From contig DJOE01000005.1 in NCBI GenBank assembly GCA_002438405.1, positions 1-34,580 of the forward strand: DNA of 34,580 nucleotides, given 5' to 3'. The notes under the pieces were generated by a model, which was not told where the DNA came from, made no database searches, and saw only the letters and a list, made by a program, of their open reading frames with translations. Every line of letters begins with the position of its first letter. Positions within the stretch are counted from its first letter, which is position 1. The position numbers and the translations under genes are program-made. Positions 1 through 8,219 of this stretch are shown piece by piece. This stretch comes from Cyanobacteria bacterium UBA6446 (lineage in GTDB: Bacteria > Cyanobacteriota > Vampirovibrionia > Gastranaerophilales > Gastranaerophilaceae).

Positions 1-122
1 GTGTACCAGTGTTCAAGATTACTACGTCACTCCGTTTTAATCCATGTCCTATTTGTTCATTATTTTGACTCGTAATGACATGTATTTTTTTCATTATATC
101 AAGATTTTTTAAATTTGCAAGA
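1..122. other. Intergenic left edge with a candidate minus-strand promoter
   Basis: No gene is visible here. On the minus strand a TTGCAA box (120-115) and a TATAAT box (98-93) are separated by 16 bases, a good sigma-70-type promoter that would fire toward a gene beyond the left edge. It starts immediately after the stop codon of the large minus-strand gene. I see no convincing terminator between that stop and this promoter. Confidence 0.4.
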
Positions 123-3100
123 TTAACCTCTTGAAGATGCTGAAATAGCTTGAACTTTTTTTCTCTTCTTCTTAGATTCAATAATACTATCCATATTGAA
201 TCTTGAAAGTTTTCTATCGGCTTTATCATCTGTTTGTGTATTTGATTTTACGTCAGCATTTGTTGTTGCAGAAGCTCCCAATAAAGTTGGATCATTTGTA
301 AATTCACCAGATTCTGTATTGTTTTCAACAATAGCTGTTTCTAAAGCTGCTTGATTTTCAATTTTTTCTGTATCAATTACTTTATCTTCATTTTCATCAG
401 GAGTATTAAATGCAATAGCTGATTGAGTACTTAATCCTTGTTGAGATTGCATTGGAATCGGTTGTTGTGGGGATTGTTGTTGATTATCGTTTTGTTGTGC
501 TTGAACTTGAACATCTTGATTTTCAGCTGAAGATGTTGAAGTTTTTATATTATTTGAAGTGTTGTTATTTAAATTAAAGCTATAAATACGAGTTCTTTTT
601 TTTCTATTCGTTAATTCTTTAGTTACAGCTTTAATTCTCTTATCTGCATCTTTTTGTTCTAATGTAGATGTTTTCATAATTGATTTAGCAACTGCTGTTG
701 TAGCTTTTGCAACTCCACCTGTTAAAAGCCCTGCTTCACCTGTCAATTGAGAAGTTATACCTCCCAATGTTTCCAACGTTCCTTGTTTTACAAGACCTGT
801 ACCAATAGCAGTTTTTACAACACCGACAGTATGAGTCGCAGGGAATGGTAATAATGTTGCACCCTCAGCAACTAACAATGAGCCAACTCCTGTATGAACT
901 GCACCCAATGCCCTTGTTCCAAGTCCAACGACCACGGCATTTGTAGAAACATCAATCAAATTTGAACTACTTTTTTCGTGAGATGAAATTATACCGTTCA
1001 AATCAGTAGAATTCTTTTTAAATACGTTTAATTGTTGAATATTTTTATTAATAGATTTTTCAAGACTTGCAGTAACATCGTTTTGTGCAACTGATTGAAC
1101 AGCTGCAGATACAGAATTTTCAGCTTTTTTATCATCTTCTTCTTGAATAGATAATGTTTTTGCTGCATCTTTTTCAATAGATTTTACAAGACCTTGACTT
1201 TTTTTATTTTGTTGCTCAACCGTAGAATCTTTTTTATCAAGATTCAAAGCTGCCATACTCAAATCTTGAGTTGCAGAAAGAGTTTGCATTGTTGAATTAA
1301 CAGAATTTGCGAAACTGAAACTTGGATCTAGTGTATTTTGATTTTCTTGATTATTGTTCTTTTTATCTTCATTTTTTTGAAGCTGATTATTCGGGACTAA
1401 GTTTTGAGGATTTGGAATTAAACCTTGAACATTTGCTCCAACTGTTTTTGCAACTTCTCCAACAACTGAAACATCTGGAATAGCCAATTCTGTTGCAGCA
1501 CCAACTGATTGAGTAATGTTTTTCAACTCATTCATTCCTGATTTTGCAACGATAGAGCCTTGTTTTACTGCACTTTTAGCAACATTCATTGTGTCACTTA
1601 CTATAGTCAATGGCAATGAAGCAGCTAGAGCCGTAGTTGTTGCAGCAACACCATTTGTAAATTCTAATGAACCTTGAACTATAAGATTGTTTCCTGCTTT
1701 TATCATATTCAAACCTTTTGAAACAGTAAGAGGATTTGACAATAAAGCAGACCCAGCTGCAACTAAACCTGTTCCTGCAGTTGTTGTAACAAAACTTTTT
1801 ACAGTTGTTCCTGTTCCAACAATTGTTGCTTTTGAAATATTAATAATATGCTTTGCATTATTTAAAATTAATTGTGCATTTTCATCAGCTAGAGATTTTA
1901 CTGTTTTTTGAACATTGTTTATAGAATTTTTACCAGTTGTAAACGCAATATCAAGACCTTTTTCAATCTTTTTATTTTGAGACTCAATGATGTTTAAACC
2001 GCTAATAATTTCAAGTTGTTTAAGCATATTGTCTTGTGATTTTGTATTTTGTTGAACATTATTTTGGTTGTTTGATGCTTGAATTGGTAATTGTGATTGT
2101 TGCACTTGAGGTTGAGTAGCACTTTGTTGTGCAATTTGTTGTTGTTGATTTTCTTCAGCAGATTGAATAAGCGGAGTTGATTCTGAATTTGCAGTTTCTG
2201 CTTGAAGTTTTTCAAGTTCAGATAATAAAGAAGCTTGTTCTTGTGCATTTTTAGTATAAGTACTTTCAGCTTTTGCAACCTCTTGATTAGCTTTTTGAAC
2301 ATCTTTTTGACTTTTAATGCTTTGTTTTTGCAAATCTTTATTTGTTTTATCTGTATTTTCTTGACCTTTTACAATATCATTTGTTGTTTGTTGAGTTACT
2401 TCAGTTGCTTTTCTTGCATTTTGATATGTAAATTCAAGACTTAAATCCTCGTTGTCTTCTTCATTTGTAGAAACATTCTCTTCTGTACTATTTGTTGTAT
2501 CTTGGCTTGTTTGATCTGTTGATTCAGTCTTACCAGTATTTGTAGAATCTACAACCGGATTACTATTTGATGCGACTTTAGTATTTTCGGTATTATCAGC
2601 ATTATTTTCTTCTTCTTCTGTGTTTTGAGCAACAATTGTAGCTTGTTTAGTTTCAACAACATTAGATGTGTAAGCATTTGCAAACATTGCAACATCAGCA
2701 GAAGAATGAAGTTCTGCAATTTCATTATCAGAAATTTCTGTCAAATCTTTACCTGTATCAATTGCAATTTTTTCAATTGAAGAACCGGTTATACCATACA
2801 ATACATCAGATAAAAGTCCCATATTAGAATATACAACCCCACTTGTTGAGTGAGTTTGTTGCATTTCGTGGTAGTTCTTATTAAGGTTAGATAAATCTTT
2901 ACCTGCTTGAACCGCATCATCTGCAATTGTTTCATTTTCAGTAACTTTTGTTTCTAACAAATTCATTGATGATAACAAATTGTCCAATTCTTTAGAACTA
3001 ACTTCAATTTCTTTCATTGAAGAAGAACTTTTATTACCTAAAACTCTGCTTAGTTCTTGATATCTTGATTGTTCAGCTTCGGATAATTGACCATTTTTTG

Positions 3101-3752
3101 CTTTTTTATCAAGTTTTTTCCATTCATTAGTCAAAGTTGAAATTTCATTCATTGATTTTTGGTATGAATTATTATTTTCATTTTTGATTTCTAAAGCTCT
3201 GTCTTTATTTTTGTTATATTCTTCTGTAACCGCTTGAGTGTTCTTTTCAGCTTCTGTTGCTTTCATAACACTTTGTTTTGCTTTTGTTTGCAAACTATTC
3301 AAATCGAAATCACCAACAAGTTCTTCTGTTGAAGAATTGTCATCATTTGTAGAAGTTGTAGAAATTACTTCATAAGCAGTAACATCTGATTCTTGTTGAG
3401 CATGAGCCCAAAGTAAAACCTCTTGCGGAATAGTTACTCCGCTGTTTTCCATTTGGATAATTTCTTCGTAAGAATAACCAGCCCATTGAGAATCCTTAAT
3501 CGGGCATTTAGCAGTGTTTTTTGAATAAGCAGCTTTAAAAGCAGCACCTAACTCTTCTTTATACCAAGAACTTGCAGCATTCAAATAGTATTCATCAGAA
3601 TATTTGCTGCCATAATTTGCTTTTAATTGGATAGCAGTATTTACAATTCTATCATTGTAACCGGCAGTTAATTTGGCATCAATAGTTACACCGGCAGTAC
3701 TATTATTAGTACCGGTTGTAGTGAATTTTGGTTCTTTTCTTGTAACTTTCAT
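123..3752 (-). CDS. Giant low-complexity Q/N/T-rich protein with duplicated hydrophobic module
   Basis: Function not recognised. The protein is 1209 residues from the ATG at 3752. That start is preceded by an AAGGAT-type ribosome site and by a promoter ending just upstream; the longer frame from a TTG at 3809 would put its start codon inside the promoter's -35 box. No signal peptide is visible. The N-terminal 130 or so residues are ordered-looking (Trp, Tyr, Cys present). Long Lys/Glu/Ser/Asn coiled-coil stretches follow at about 150-310 and 440-520, with Gln/Asn-rich linkers. Two Gly/Ala/Val/Thr-rich hydrophobic modules (about 640-710 and 935-1000) look like copies of each other. The C-terminus is basic. 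Possible roles include a secreted or surface structural protein, a phasin-like or scaffold protein, or an effector; none is demonstrated. Thioredoxin lies upstream on the same strand but 123 bases away with a separate promoter. Confidence 0.75.
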   Translation of the reverse strand: MKVTRKEPKFTTTGTNNSTAGVTIDAKLTAGYNDRIVNTAIQLKANYGSKYSDEYYLNAASSWYKEELGAAFKAAYSKNTAKCPIKDSQWAGYSYEEIIQMENSGVTIPQEVLLWAHAQQESDVTAYEVISTTSTNDDNSSTEELVGDFDLNSLQTKAKQSVMKATEAEKNTQAVTEEYNKNKDRALEIKNENNNSYQKSMNEISTLTNEWKKLDKKAKNGQLSEAEQSRYQELSRVLGNKSSSSMKEIEVSSKELDNLLSSMNLLETKVTENETIADDAVQAGKDLSNLNKNYHEMQQTHSTSGVVYSNMGLLSDVLYGITGSSIEKIAIDTGKDLTEISDNEIAELHSSADVAMFANAYTSNVVETKQATIVAQNTEEEENNADNTENTKVASNSNPVVDSTNTGKTESTDQTSQDTTNSTEENVSTNEEDNEDLSLEFTYQNARKATEVTQQTTNDIVKGQENTDKTNKDLQKQSIKSQKDVQKANQEVAKAESTYTKNAQEQASLLSELEKLQAETANSESTPLIQSAEENQQQQIAQQSATQPQVQQSQLPIQASNNQNNVQQNTKSQDNMLKQLEIISGLNIIESQNKKIEKGLDIAFTTGKNSINNVQKTVKSLADENAQLILNNAKHIINISKATIVGTGTTVKSFVTTTAGTGLVAAGSALLSNPLTVSKGLNMIKAGNNLIVQGSLEFTNGVAATTTALAASLPLTIVSDTMNVAKSAVKQGSIVAKSGMNELKNITQSVGAATELAIPDVSVVGEVAKTVGANVQGLIPNPQNLVPNNQLQKNEDKKNNNQENQNTLDPSFSFANSVNSTMQTLSATQDLSMAALNLDKKDSTVEQQNKKSQGLVKSIEKDAAKTLSIQEEDDKKAENSVSAAVQSVAQNDVTASLEKSINKNIQQLNVFKKNSTDLNGIISSHEKSSSNLIDVSTNAVVVGLGTRALGAVHTGVGSLLVAEGATLLPFPATHTVGVVKTAIGTGLVKQGTLETLGGITSQLTGEAGLLTGGVAKATTAVAKSIMKTSTLEQKDADKRIKAVTKELTNRKKRTRIYSFNLNNNTSNNIKTSTSSAENQDVQVQAQQNDNQQQSPQQPIPMQSQQGLSTQSAIAFNTPDENEDKVIDTEKIENQAALETAIVENNTESGEFTNDPTLLGASATTNADVKSNTQTDDKADRKLSRFNMDSIIESKKKRKKVQAISASSRG

Positions 3753-3780
3753 TGCCCTTTTATCCTTTTTTAAAGATATA

Positions 3781-3809
3781 CATATAGTTTTATCGGTATT
3801 TTTAGGCAA
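3781..3809 (-). promoter_or_regulatory. Candidate promoter of the giant low-complexity gene
   Basis: On the minus strand TTGCCT (3809-3804) and TATATG (3786-3781) are spaced by 17 bases, predicting a start near 3774 and a leader of about 20 bases that contains AAGGA before the ATG at 3752. It favours that ATG over the upstream TTG. Confidence 0.35.
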
Positions 3810-3875
3810 ATCTTTAATAATTTCAAAAGTTACATTAACAAATTGTTACACGAAAAATAAGCGAATTAAAAAAGG

Positions 3876-4199
3876 CTATATATGTTTTTCAATATTTGAA
3901 ACAATTGTTGATTTTGGCATCAAACCAGTCATTCTTTCAACAGCTTCACCCGTTTTGAAAACTAACAAACTTGGCAATCCACTTATTGAATAGTTTTTTG
4001 CGGTTTCTGTATTATCTTCAACATTAACTTTTACAAATTTAACTTTACCGTTATAAGATTCGGAAATTTCGTCAATTACAGGTCCTAATTTTCTACAAGG
4101 TCCGCACCATGTAGCCCAAAAATCAACCAACACAGGAATGTCTGATTTCACAACTTCTTGTTCAAAATTTTCATCGTTTATTTCAATAACATTTCCCAT
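3876..4199 (-). CDS. trxA: Thioredoxin
   Basis: This 107-residue protein is a standard-length thioredoxin, a cytoplasmic dithiol reductant for ribonucleotide reductase, peroxiredoxins and other thiol enzymes. The active-site WCGPC is at residues 31-35, preceded by the conserved FWATW stretch with the buried Asp26. The cis-proline loop appears as GLPSL near residue 76, followed by the usual FKTGE strand. The ATG at 4199 has a strong GGGGAG ribosome site six bases upstream. It is divergent from the exonuclease gene with a 94-base shared intergenic region. The thioredoxin reductase gene is not in the window. Nothing about the protein is unusual. Confidence 0.95.
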   Translation of the reverse strand: MGNVIEINDENFEQEVVKSDIPVLVDFWATWCGPCRKLGPVIDEISESYNGKVKFVKVNVEDNTETAKNYSISGLPSLLVFKTGEAVERMTGLMPKSTIVSNIEKHI

Positions 4200-4256
4200 A
4201 AATTTCTCCCCTTAAGTTAACTAACTCTTCACATTCTATCACGGAAAAAATTTTTG

Positions 4257-4265
4257 TGCTATTAT
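4257..4265 (+). promoter_or_regulatory. Extended -10 promoter candidate for the exonuclease-transporter operon
   Basis: TGCTATTAT is an extended -10 element 28 bases before the ATG at 4294. No good -35 box is seen, which is acceptable for extended -10 promoters. The call rests on this one element. Confidence 0.3.
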
Positions 4266-4293
4266 CTACATAAGCACTAATTAGGACAAATAA

Positions 4294-5211
4294 ATGGCAA
4301 GAAAAAAAGTAATAGAGATAGTTTTAGATACAGAAACTACAGGGTTGGATTACACTAGGGAAAAAATGGTTGAGTTTGCAGCTCTTCGTCTTGAAAATGG
4401 TAAAATTAAAGACGAATTTCAAACCCTTATTAATCCAGAACAACATATTAGAAAGTCAAGTATAGCAATTCACGGAATCACTCCAGATATGGTTGCAGAC
4501 GCTCCAACAGAAGCAGAAGCTATGCCAAAAATTTTAGAATTCATTGGAGATTATCCAATTGTTGCTCATAATGCAATCTTTGATTATACGTTTATCAATG
4601 AAGCATCAAAAAGAGTAACCGGTGAAGAAATCAAAAATGAAAGAATTGATACTCAACAAATGTTCAAAGAAGTTTACCCAGAACTTGATGCCCACGGTTT
4701 GAATGCATTGACTGAAAAATTTCATGTAGAACTTAAAGACCACCACAGAGCAATGGGCGATACAATGGGACTTGCTCTTGCATATCCAAAATTAAAGAAG
4801 TTATTCTTGCAAAAATATGATTGGGAGAACAAACAATTAGAAAATGTTGAATACCTATTTGAAAGATTTTTAAGAATTCAACAAACAGTTACAACTCTAC
4901 AATCTGAATTACAAGACTTGAAATCTGTATTCAAATTATATTTTGAACAAGGGGGACAACCAATAACTTCTCAAGAGGGAGATATGTTAATTTATAATTC
5001 AAAACAATCTTTCGGATATGATTTCAATACAATCAAACCAGTTTTAGAAGAAATCGGAGCTTTAGAAAAAGCTACAAAATTAAATACAGGTTTTATAGAT
5101 AGATTAGTTCACGGTCACAGCTTAGATGAAGAAAAAAGAGAAATCATCAAAAACGCAAGACAAGAATTAACAGAAACAAGAAATATTCAAGTAATTAGAA
5201 ATAATAAATAG
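4294..5211 (+). CDS. DEDDh 3'-5' exonuclease, DnaQ/epsilon-like
   Basis: The 305-residue protein has an N-terminal RNase T/DnaQ-type exonuclease domain (about 6-170). The metal-binding acidic residues are visible: D12 and E14 in LDTETTG, D97 in AHNAIFD, and D156 in the HHRAMGD motif with the catalytic histidine five residues before it, which marks the DEDDh subclass. The C-terminal 130 residues are helical and contain a short coiled coil (near 195-215); I recognise no domain there. It could act as a polymerase III epsilon-type proofreading subunit or as a stand-alone repair or RNA-trimming exonuclease; the extra C-terminus leaves this open. The ATG is preceded by AGGA at eight bases. The transporter gene starts 13 bases after its stop, so the two are probably co-transcribed. 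Confidence 0.85.
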   Translation: MARKKVIEIVLDTETTGLDYTREKMVEFAALRLENGKIKDEFQTLINPEQHIRKSSIAIHGITPDMVADAPTEAEAMPKILEFIGDYPIVAHNAIFDYTFINEASKRVTGEEIKNERIDTQQMFKEVYPELDAHGLNALTEKFHVELKDHHRAMGDTMGLALAYPKLKKLFLQKYDWENKQLENVEYLFERFLRIQQTVTTLQSELQDLKSVFKLYFEQGGQPITSQEGDMLIYNSKQSFGYDFNTIKPVLEEIGALEKATKLNTGFIDRLVHGHSLDEEKREIIKNARQELTETRNIQVIRNNK

Positions 5212-5224
5212 GAGAGGAAAAATT

Positions 5225-6637
5225 ATGTTGAAGAAATTAGGGGCATTTTTTAAAGAGCCTCCAATTGCGGAACCAATACAGGATCAAGAAAAAGTTGATT
5301 CAATGTATAAACATTGGCGTTTAAGAATTTTCTACGCATGTTTTATTGGTTACACTATTTTTTACTTATGTAAAAAGAACATTGCAGTAGCTCTTCCTGG
5401 AATTATGGAAGAATTTCATTATTCAGCTACTGAATTAGGTTTGTTAGGAAGTTCACTATACCTAACTTATGGTATTGGTAAATTTGTAAACGGAGTTTTG
5501 GCTGACGGTTCAGACGTTAGAAAATTCTTCCCAACCGCACTTTTAATGACAGCAATCGCAAACATCTTATTTGCTTTAGCTCCAAATTTTGTAAGTATTT
5601 TAGGACTAAGTGCAAAAATGTCAGCAATGGTTCTATTATGGACATTAGCATTTTTATGGGGTGTTAGTGGTTGGTTCCAATCAGCTGGATTCCCTGCGGT
5701 TGCAAAGAGTTTGACTTACTGGTACTCAAACTCTGAACGTGGAACAAAATGGTCTTTATGGTCATGTTCACACCAAACAGGTACATTTTTAAGCTTTATT
5801 TTAGCAGGTCACATTGCAGCTCACTTTGGTTGGAGAGCAGCATTCCTAGTTCCTGGGGTTTTAGCCGTAATCACTGCATTGTGGTTATTTGACAGATTAC
5901 GTGATAGACCGCAATCTCTTGGGCTTCCAGATGTTGAAGTTTACAGAAATGAGCCTGTTAAAGAGAAATCTGCTGATGAGAAAAAAGAAGAAGACGAAAT
6001 GTCTTATGTTCAAATTTTCAAAAAATATGTCTTGTGTAACAGAACTCTTTGGCTATTAGCAATTGCATACATCTTTGTTTATATCATCAGATTTGGTGCC
6101 GAAGACTGGATGATTATGTATTTGAAAAATGCTAAGAACATCAAACTTGAAGATGCAACAAACATGATTGCCTCTTTACCACTTGTTGGTATTTGCGGGA
6201 CAGTTTGCGCTGGTTTGATTTCAGATAAATTGTTCAAAGGCAAAAGAGCACCGGTTAACTTATTATACTTGGTTGGTGTAATTTGTGCAGTTATTGCTTT
6301 GAAATTCAACACAATTTCTGCATTGAACTACGTAATCATCGGTTTGCTTGGGGCTTTCACTTATGGACCTCAAATGATGATTGGCGGACTTTGTGCCGTT
6401 GAATCAAGTTCTAAAAAAGTAGCATCTGCTGCTTCCGGTTTCACAGGAACATTTGGTTATATCGGAGCATTTTTATCAGCTACAGGTACAGGTTTCTTAG
6501 TTGATAAACTTGGCAAAAACGGTGTTCAAAACTGGGACGGAGCAATTTATTTCTGGTTAACATCAGGTATAATTTGTTTAATCATCTGTGCAATTCTTGC
6601 AGTTGATGAATACAAAAAAGATTCTAAAAAAGCATAA
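5225..6637 (+). CDS. MFS transporter, organophosphate:phosphate antiporter (OPA) type, UhpC/GlpT-like
   Basis: A 470-residue, roughly 12-TM inner-membrane protein. The first helix region (YKHWRLRIFYACFIGYTIFYLCKKN) and the segment around residues 145-195, with an SERGTKWSLWSCSHQTG stretch, are characteristic of the OPA branch of the major facilitator superfamily (GlpT, UhpT, UhpC, PgtP). The known members exchange phosphate for glycerol-3-phosphate or hexose-6-phosphate, or sense these. Which substrate applies here cannot be told from sequence. A charged cytoplasmic loop near residues 235-265 separates the two six-helix halves. A strong GGAGAGG ribosome site precedes the ATG. A strong terminator follows, so it is the last gene of the exonuclease operon. 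Confidence 0.88.
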   Translation: MLKKLGAFFKEPPIAEPIQDQEKVDSMYKHWRLRIFYACFIGYTIFYLCKKNIAVALPGIMEEFHYSATELGLLGSSLYLTYGIGKFVNGVLADGSDVRKFFPTALLMTAIANILFALAPNFVSILGLSAKMSAMVLLWTLAFLWGVSGWFQSAGFPAVAKSLTYWYSNSERGTKWSLWSCSHQTGTFLSFILAGHIAAHFGWRAAFLVPGVLAVITALWLFDRLRDRPQSLGLPDVEVYRNEPVKEKSADEKKEEDEMSYVQIFKKYVLCNRTLWLLAIAYIFVYIIRFGAEDWMIMYLKNAKNIKLEDATNMIASLPLVGICGTVCAGLISDKLFKGKRAPVNLLYLVGVICAVIALKFNTISALNYVIIGLLGAFTYGPQMMIGGLCAVESSSKKVASAASGFTGTFGYIGAFLSATGTGFLVDKLGKNGVQNWDGAIYFWLTSGIICLIICAILAVDEYKKDSKKA

Positions 6638-6664
6638 ATTTGATTAAAATTTAAAAATAGGTTA

Positions 6665-6699
6665 CCAGAGGCGAAGAAATTTCTCCGCCTCTGGTTTTT
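6665..6699 (+). terminator. Rho-independent terminator after the OPA transporter
   Basis: The arms CCAGAGGCG (6665-6673) and CGCCTCTGG (6686-6694) pair perfectly and the stem continues inward through AGAAA/TTTCT. A T-rich tail (TTTTTA) follows immediately. Textbook intrinsic terminator. Confidence 0.9.
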
Positions 6700-6753
6700 A
6701 TTAATATCAATTGTAACAAAATATTAATGTAATAAAATAGAATCACGCAATTT

Positions 6754-6782
6754 TTGTTCCCTAAAATTTTTTATTATATAGT
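6754..6782 (+). promoter_or_regulatory. Candidate promoter of the 77-residue basic protein gene
   Basis: TTGTTC (6754-6759) and TATAGT (6777-6782) are separated by 17 bases and would give a leader of about 20 bases carrying the AGGAG ribosome site. A second candidate lies upstream: TTGTAA (6711-6716), 16 bases, TAAAAT (6733-6738). Confidence 0.4.
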
Positions 6783-6807
6783 AAGGGAAATAAAAAGGAG
6801 AAAATTT

Positions 6808-7041
6808 ATGAAAATTAATGCAATTAACAATTCGCCAGTTAGACGCTACACCCAACCAGAAAGACAAGCAATAATGGAGACAATTAAATTTAAACCAAAA
6901 GCTAAAGAAACGAATGATATTAATTCATATTTTACTAAAACATTAAAAACTTCAAGCAAAACCGTTACAAAAACACCAAAACCTAATGCTTTTGTCAAAG
7001 TTTTAAAGAATATCATAAATGTGTTTAAACATATTAGATAA
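6808..7041 (+). CDS. Small basic hypothetical protein (77 aa)
   Basis: I do not recognise this protein. It is strongly basic, rich in Lys, Thr and Asn, has no transmembrane segment or signal peptide, and begins MKINAINNSPVRRY. My recollection, unverified, is that many short proteins of this lineage open with an MKI-x-x-INN-like stretch. The ATG at 6808 has a very good AGGAG ribosome site seven bases upstream. An in-frame TTG at 6754 would extend it by 18 residues but sits in the promoter and is rejected. The gene is monocistronic: it has its own promoter and a terminator, and is flanked by unrelated genes. Its charge would suit nucleic-acid or membrane-surface binding, but this is speculation. 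Confidence 0.7.
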   Translation: MKINAINNSPVRRYTQPERQAIMETIKFKPKAKETNDINSYFTKTLKTSSKTVTKTPKPNAFVKVLKNIINVFKHIR

Positions 7042-7072
7042 CAAAATTACAATGCGAATATAATAAATTTAT

Positions 7073-7102
7073 GGGTCGAATTAAGTAAATCCGACCCTTT
7101 TT
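7073..7102 (+). terminator. Rho-independent terminator after the 77-aa gene
   Basis: GGGTCG (7073-7078) pairs with CGACCC (7092-7097); a run of five T follows. The stem extends inward past one mismatch (ATT/AAT). Confidence 0.8.
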
Positions 7103-7185
7103 CGTGTCCGTAATTTAACTAATATTCTCTCTAATTAGCCTTAATCAAGTAGGGGGGGATTTAATTTTCTCTTTCTCTTCATTTG

Positions 7186-7194
7186 TGATAAAAT
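7186..7194 (+). promoter_or_regulatory. Extended -10 promoter candidate for the dehydrogenase pair
   Basis: TGATAAAAT (7186-7194) is an extended -10 element 22 bases before the ATG at 7217; the -35 region is poor. A run of seven G (7152-7158), rare in this AT-rich DNA, lies about 30 bases upstream. Confidence 0.35.
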
Positions 7195-7216
7195 CTAGGT
7201 GAAAGAGTGAGGCTAT

Positions 7217-8200
7217 ATGAAAGTTGCAGAAATTGAAAATGACATTCTTGTTATAAAAAATAGAGAAGATGAAAAATTAAATGGTCGCAAAGGTGCTTTG
7301 GTTAAAATTCTCGGTTGTGGATTGTGTGGTTCTGATATAGTTAAATTAACCCAACATAGAGCAAAACAAGGAACTGTTTTAGGCCATGAAATCGTAGCAT
7401 CTATTATTGATATCAATTCAGATACAAACTTCAAAGTTGGTGATACAATCATAACTTCTCACCATATTCCTTGTGGCAAATGTGAATACTGCAAAAATGG
7501 GAATGTTTCTATGTGCAGACATTTCAAAGAAACAAATATTTTCCCTGGGGGATTTAGTGAATTTGTTTTTGTATCAGAAGAACATCTTAAAAATGTTGCA
7601 TATCTAAAACCTCAAAATTTGACAAATGATGAAGCTGCTTTTTATGAACCTTTGGGTTGTTGTATCAGAGCAGTGAAAAGAGTCGGTTTAAGACAAAATT
7701 CAACCGCACTGGTTATTGGTTTAGGTTCAATAGGAATACTTATGGCACAAGCGCTAAAAGCATTCGGAATGAATGTTATAGGTTGTGACTTAATTACTTC
7801 AAGAGTTGAACTTTTGAAAAATCTAGGGATTGAAGCGTTCAAAGTTACTGAAATGTGTGACAGTATCAAAGCAGATGGTGTTTTTATGACATCAGGTTCC
7901 GATAAGGCAATTCCAACAGCTTTGAAATATGTTCGAGATGGCGGAAAAATTTTAGTATTTTCAAGCACTCCACAAAACTTTGGATATGCAAATAATGAAA
8001 TTTATTATCGAGAATTGACCGTACTTGGAAGTTATTCTCCATCGCCTGCGGATTTAAAAGATTCTTTTGAATTATTAAAAAATAAAGAGGTCAAAGTTTC
8101 AGGATTATCAACAGAATATAACTTAGAAAATGTTCAAAAAGCTATTAATGACACTCTTGATAATAAGATTTTAAAAGCGTATATAAAAATAGCAAATTAA
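7217..8200 (+). CDS. Zinc-dependent medium-chain dehydrogenase (first of tandem pair)
   Basis: The 327-residue protein belongs to the medium-chain alcohol/polyol dehydrogenase family (sorbitol, threonine and galactitol dehydrogenase relatives), which oxidise secondary alcohols with NAD(P). Catalytic zinc ligands are visible as C37 in GLCGSD, H57-E58 in GHE, and a downstream FYEP glutamate. The structural zinc loop has C86, C89, C92 and C100. The nucleotide-binding fold carries GLGSIG at about residue 170, followed by an acidic residue at the strand end (CDL), which favours NAD over NADP. At 327 residues it is slightly short for the family. A second family member follows 19 bases downstream, so the two likely form an operon. 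The substrate is unknown; sugar alcohols, threonine or aminopropanol are all possible. Confidence 0.88.
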   Translation: MKVAEIENDILVIKNREDEKLNGRKGALVKILGCGLCGSDIVKLTQHRAKQGTVLGHEIVASIIDINSDTNFKVGDTIITSHHIPCGKCEYCKNGNVSMCRHFKETNIFPGGFSEFVFVSEEHLKNVAYLKPQNLTNDEAAFYEPLGCCIRAVKRVGLRQNSTALVIGLGSIGILMAQALKAFGMNVIGCDLITSRVELLKNLGIEAFKVTEMCDSIKADGVFMTSGSDKAIPTALKYVRDGGKILVFSSTPQNFGYANNEIYYRELTVLGSYSPSPADLKDSFELLKNKEVKVSGLSTEYNLENVQKAINDTLDNKILKAYIKIAN

Positions 8201-8219
8201 TAAATTATAAGGAAATTCA

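Noticed and set aside
1687..2444. Several frames overlapping the giant low-complexity gene (for example 1994-2302 minus and 1687-1911 plus)
   Set aside because: They are shadows of low-complexity Gln/Asn/Lys codons, with homopolymer-like translations and no start signals.
3753..3809. TTG start at 3809 for the giant gene
   Set aside because: The TTG forms the -35 box of the likely promoter and lacks a ribosome site; the ATG at 3752 has one.
7152..7158. Run of seven G as a phase-variation tract
   Set aside because: Seven is short for slippage control and it lies upstream of the promoter with no clear spacing role; noted only as odd in AT-rich DNA.
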